DNA of 7,943 nucleotides from positions 1 to 7,943 of the forward strand of contig JAGLYE010000061.1 in NCBI GenBank assembly GCA_023132505.1. Direction: 5' to 3'. The notes beneath the pieces were generated by a model. That model was not told the DNA's origin. It ran no database searches and worked only from the letters and a program-made list of their open reading frames with translations. A program made the translations under genes and the position numbers. This document shows, one piece after another, positions 7,077-7,943 of the stretch. The DNA is from Bacteroidales bacterium (lineage in GTDB: Bacteria; Bacteroidota; Bacteroidia; Bacteroidales; B18-G4). Position 1 is the first letter of the stretch. Each line of letters begins with the position of its first letter.

Positions 7077-7108
7077 AAAAACCCTGCCACCATAATGACA
7101 GGGCTTTT
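7076..7108. terminator. Bidirectional intrinsic terminator between clc and peroxiredoxin genes
   Basis: CCCTGCCA (7082-7089) pairs with TGACAGGG (7096-7103) with one C/A mismatch and a 6-nt loop. On the - strand the stem is followed by six T (7081-7076), making a good terminator for the peroxiredoxin gene, whose stop lies 18 nt away. On the + strand it is followed by CTTTT (7104-7108), a weaker tract that can end transcripts coming from the CLC gene. Confidence 0.8.
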
Positions 7109-7125
7109 GTTGCTAATTGATCAGT

Positions 7126-7773
7126 TTACAACTCTTTCTTTGCAAGATAGAAATCCACCATTTCATAATCACTCTTTTCCCGCTCTTCCATTTCTGCTAC
7201 AGTCTTTGGTGGCGGCACTATCACTTTATCACCGGGTTTCCAGTTCAGTGGCAAAGCCACTTTGTGCTCATCAGAAATCTGCAATCCCTGAAGTACTCGA
7301 TAAATCTCATCCATATTCCTTCCAACATTAAGGGGATAGTACATGATCAGCCTGATCTTTCCATCCGGATCTATAAAATATACGGCTCTTACAGCAGCTG
7401 TTTCACTCTCACCCGGTTGCAACATGCCATAAAGCTTAGCAACTTTCATGTCGATATCGGCAATGATGGGAAATTTCATGAGGATACCCATGTTCTTCTT
7501 AACATTGTTTACCCAGGCAATGTGGGAGTGAATGCTATCAATACTGAGCCCCATCAACCTAGTGTTCATTTTTTTAAAATTTTCTTCTTCCAAAGCAAAA
7601 GCCGACATTTCTGTTGTACATACAGGAGTGAAATCAGCAGGGTGTGAGAAAAGGATCACCCAGCTTCCTTTATTGTATTCTGAGAATTTTATCATCCCAT
7701 TTGTGGTCACAGCCTCAAAATCCGGAGCCATGTCACCAATCCTTGGCATTTGGTAATTTTCTTGATTTTCCAT
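7126..7773 (-). CDS. Peroxiredoxin, Prx6 / 1-Cys type
   Basis: This cytoplasmic thiol peroxidase (215 residues) reduces hydrogen peroxide and organic hydroperoxides. The active-site motif is HPADFTPVCTTE (44-55), with peroxidatic Cys52, Pro45 and Thr49; Arg129 in AAVRAVYFID completes the usual peroxidase set. The long C-terminal part with NWKPGDKVIVPPPKT is characteristic of the Prx6 group rather than AhpC. Cys52 is the only cysteine in the protein; the tail has Met205 and Ala211 where many bacterial relatives, as I recall them, carry two cysteines. ATG at 7773 is chosen (MENQENYQMPRIGD); an in-frame TTG at 7812 would lie inside the likely -7 promoter element. A strong hairpin terminator follows the stop. 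The gene is divergent from oxyR, consistent with peroxide-induced expression. Confidence 0.95.
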   Translation of the reverse strand: MENQENYQMPRIGDMAPDFEAVTTNGMIKFSEYNKGSWVILFSHPADFTPVCTTEMSAFALEEENFKKMNTRLMGLSIDSIHSHIAWVNNVKKNMGILMKFPIIADIDMKVAKLYGMLQPGESETAAVRAVYFIDPDGKIRLIMYYPLNVGRNMDEIYRVLQGLQISDEHKVALPLNWKPGDKVIVPPPKTVAEMEEREKSDYEMVDFYLAKKEL

Positions 7774-7809
7774 TGTATTATTTTTTTGGTTAATGTAATT
7801 ATTTTGATG

Positions 7810-7841
7810 CAAAAATACATCCTTGTTGAATATTTGTCAAA
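7810..7841 (-). promoter_or_regulatory. Peroxiredoxin promoter (Bacteroidota type)
   Basis: Read on the - strand, TTTG (7841-7838), a 20-nt spacer and TATTTTTG (7817-7810) match the Bacteroidota promoter pattern TTTG-N19-21-TAnnTTTG exactly. The start of transcription would lie around 7803-7806, giving a leader of about 30 nt before the ATG at 7773. The -33 element is embedded in the small palindrome ATTTGTCAAAT (7832-7842). Confidence 0.7.
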
Positions 7842-7850
7842 TCAATAATA

Positions 7851-7881
7851 TTTATAATGAGATAGATATTGACTATATTTG
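7851..7881 (+). promoter_or_regulatory. Possible oxyR promoter
   Basis: TATATTTG at 7874-7881 matches the -7 consensus TAnnTTTG; TTTA at 7851-7854, 19 nt upstream, is an imperfect -33. The -7 element ends only 4 nt before the GTG start, so use of this promoter would give a leaderless transcript. A more distant start site cannot be excluded. Confidence 0.4.
7862..7876. promoter_or_regulatory. Candidate OxyR binding site (ATAG-N7-CTAT)
   Basis: ATAG (7862-7865) and CTAT (7873-7876) are separated by exactly 7 nt, the dimer-sized unit of the known E. coli OxyR element, which is two such units 7 nt apart. The T at the second spacer position also agrees; the expected A near the end of the spacer is G. 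No second full unit is visible on either side. The site lies upstream of the peroxiredoxin -33 element, where an activator would sit, and overlaps the possible oxyR -7 element. Confidence 0.55.
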
Positions 7882-7885
7882 TAAG

Positions 7886-7943
7886 GTGATAACATTAATA
7901 CAACTTGAGTATATAGTTGCTGTCGATAATTACCGGCATTTCG
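7886..7943 (+). CDS. oxyR: OxyR-like LysR-family peroxide regulator, N-terminal fragment (cut by window end)
   Basis: Nineteen complete codons from a GTG start read MITLIQLEYIVAVDNYRHF, closely resembling the beginning of the helix-turn-helix domain of Bacteroidota OxyR proteins (pattern TLTQLEYI-A-D-YRHF). OxyR is a cytoplasmic LysR-type regulator that senses peroxide through a reversible disulfide and activates antioxidant genes. Too little is present to see the sensor cysteines, so the family is clear but OxyR identity rests on the N-terminal match and on divergent placement next to a peroxiredoxin. No ATG is available in frame nearby, so GTG at 7886 is the best start. Expression may be self-limited through the ATAG-N7-CTAT site just upstream. 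Confidence 0.8.
   Translation, partial: MITLIQLEYIVAVDNYRHF

Noticed and set aside
7117..7647. Long + strand open frame opposite the peroxiredoxin gene
   Set aside because: It is antisense to a clearly recognised gene, and its translation shows no family features.
7774..7812. N-terminal extension of the peroxiredoxin from an in-frame TTG at 7812
   Set aside because: The extension is AT-rich and unlike the family N-terminus, and it would start inside the likely -7 promoter element; ATG at 7773 gives the expected start.

Overview
The window reads as a chromosomal, housekeeping stretch from a member of the Bacteroidota. Supporting signs are the protein flavour of every gene, promoter-like elements of the Bacteroidota type (TTTG/TTG, about 19-21 nt, TAnnTTTG), weak or absent Shine-Dalgarno sequences, moderate GC content, and a panC-panD-membrane protein-rfaE2-radA order. 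No integrase, transposase, CRISPR array, tRNA or rRNA is visible.

Layout. Bases 1-41 are a short period-7 repeat and the leader of panC. From 42 to 4286 five genes run on the + strand. They are panC and panD (pantothenate synthesis, separated by 161 nt holding a second period-7 repeat and a likely panD promoter), a flippase-like/UPF0104 multi-pass membrane protein starting directly at the panD stop, a stand-alone heptose-1-phosphate adenylyltransferase (rfaE2) overlapping it by 14 nt, and the DNA-repair ATPase radA. An exodeoxyribonuclease III gene (4288-5055, - strand) converges on radA with one base between the two stops. It is divergent from a CLC chloride channel/transporter gene with two CBS domains (5182-6957, +). 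The 126-nt gap between those two starts contains a 38-bp imperfect palindrome. After the CLC gene come an eleven-unit heptamer-period array, an AT/GC hairpin and a bidirectional terminator. Last, a Prx6-type 1-Cys peroxiredoxin (7126-7773, -) is divergent from a LysR-family gene whose first 19 codons read as OxyR, cut by the window end. Their shared promoter region carries an ATAG-N7-CTAT motif like the OxyR recognition element.

How it fits together. PanC and PanD perform successive or converging steps in pantothenate/CoA synthesis: PanD makes beta-alanine and PanC joins it to pantoate. RfaE2 makes an ADP-heptose sugar nucleotide, while RadA and exonuclease III serve DNA recombination and repair. 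The right end is a compact peroxide-response unit in which OxyR probably activates the peroxiredoxin and represses itself. I see no wholly new system. The best leads are non-coding: several intergenic repeats of different sequence sharing a 7-nt period, the xth/clc palindrome, and the OxyR-type site. Two proteins have informative residue changes: the CLC protein (His in the selectivity motif, Val at the proton-glutamate position) and the peroxiredoxin (a single cysteine).
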